From NCBI GenBank assembly GCA_015680685.1, contig MNCI01025282.1:1019-45135 (forward strand): a stretch of 44,117 nucleotides of DNA. The letters are read 5' to 3'. Positions within the stretch are counted from its first letter, which is position 1. The number at the start of each line of letters is the position of its first letter. A program made the translations under genes and the position numbers. Below the pieces are notes generated by a model. The model was not told the origin of the DNA. It made no database searches and saw only the letters and a program-made list of their open reading frames with translations. This DNA comes from Gnetum montanum. Lineage: Eukaryota > Streptophyta > Gnetopsida > Gnetales > Gnetaceae. Below, piece by piece: positions 44,116-44,117 of the stretch.

Positions 44116-44117
44116 GC

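Larger units (their letters stand above)
39896..44117 (-). mobile_element. Young L1-like plant LINE, extending beyond the right edge
   Basis: Read right to left: a zinc knuckle of ORF1 (44115-44074), a 735-base N run, ORF2 (43338-40083), a pyrimidine-rich 3' untranslated region (40082-39915) and a terminal TTTTTTGGGGTTTGACACCCCCC. The 3' end is placed where similarity to the older LINE begins. No poly(A) tail is visible. The element is far better preserved than every other repeat in the window. It moves by target-primed reverse transcription using its own endonuclease and RT. Confidence 0.85.

Overview
This window is plant nuclear DNA, AT-rich and dominated by decayed retroelements. It holds one recognisable host gene, split by a 5-kb intron. 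Large introns, old nested LTR elements and several LINE and SINE remnants suggest a large seed-plant genome. A gymnosperm is my best guess, but that is inference: no sequence here is diagnostic of a species.

Layout. Bases 1-1200 are a GC-richer minisatellite block (GCGTAAAC-type units, then a 13-bp GCTGGGCGTAGAC array). Bases 1450-1690 hold tRNA-derived SINE-like heads. Bases 1850-4991 hold a badly decayed, truncated Ty3/gypsy element on the minus strand ('element 3'). Bases 5134-11589 are a plus-strand Athila-like LTR element ('element 1') with both LTRs, a tRNA-Asp-type primer site and a gag, but no pol. It sits inside the endonuclease region of a minus-strand LINE remnant. Bases 13530-25883 are a second, larger Athila-like element ('element 2') with a perfect 5-bp target-site duplication, decayed gag, protease, RT, RNase H and integrase, and a third ORF region. 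It is inserted in a LINE ORF1 remnant, and an uninterrupted inverted copy of that remnant lies at 37080-37640.

The host gene lies at 27682-35247 (+). Four exons encode a 442-residue mitochondrial-carrier-family protein closely resembling the plant adenine-nucleotide carriers BTL2/BTL3 (BRITTLE1-like). All three carrier signatures are present and all splice sites are GT-AG. Intron 1 (5029 bp) contains a Ty1/copia RT-RNase H fragment and a SINE-like head.

Bases 38300-39895 hold the 3' part of a decayed minus-strand LINE. From 39896 to the right edge is a much younger minus-strand LINE: its ORF2 is open for 1005 codons with intact RT motifs and is broken by one visible in-frame stop near the end of the endonuclease. 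A 735-base N run interrupts it, and the last 44 bases read as the zinc knuckle of its ORF1.

No wholly new system was found. The most informative points are the pol-less Athila derivative, the paralogous empty site for element 2, the SINE family, palindrome-rich U3 regions, the nearly intact LINE, and the third ORF region of element 2. All similarity statements come from reading the sequence by eye; no database search was run.
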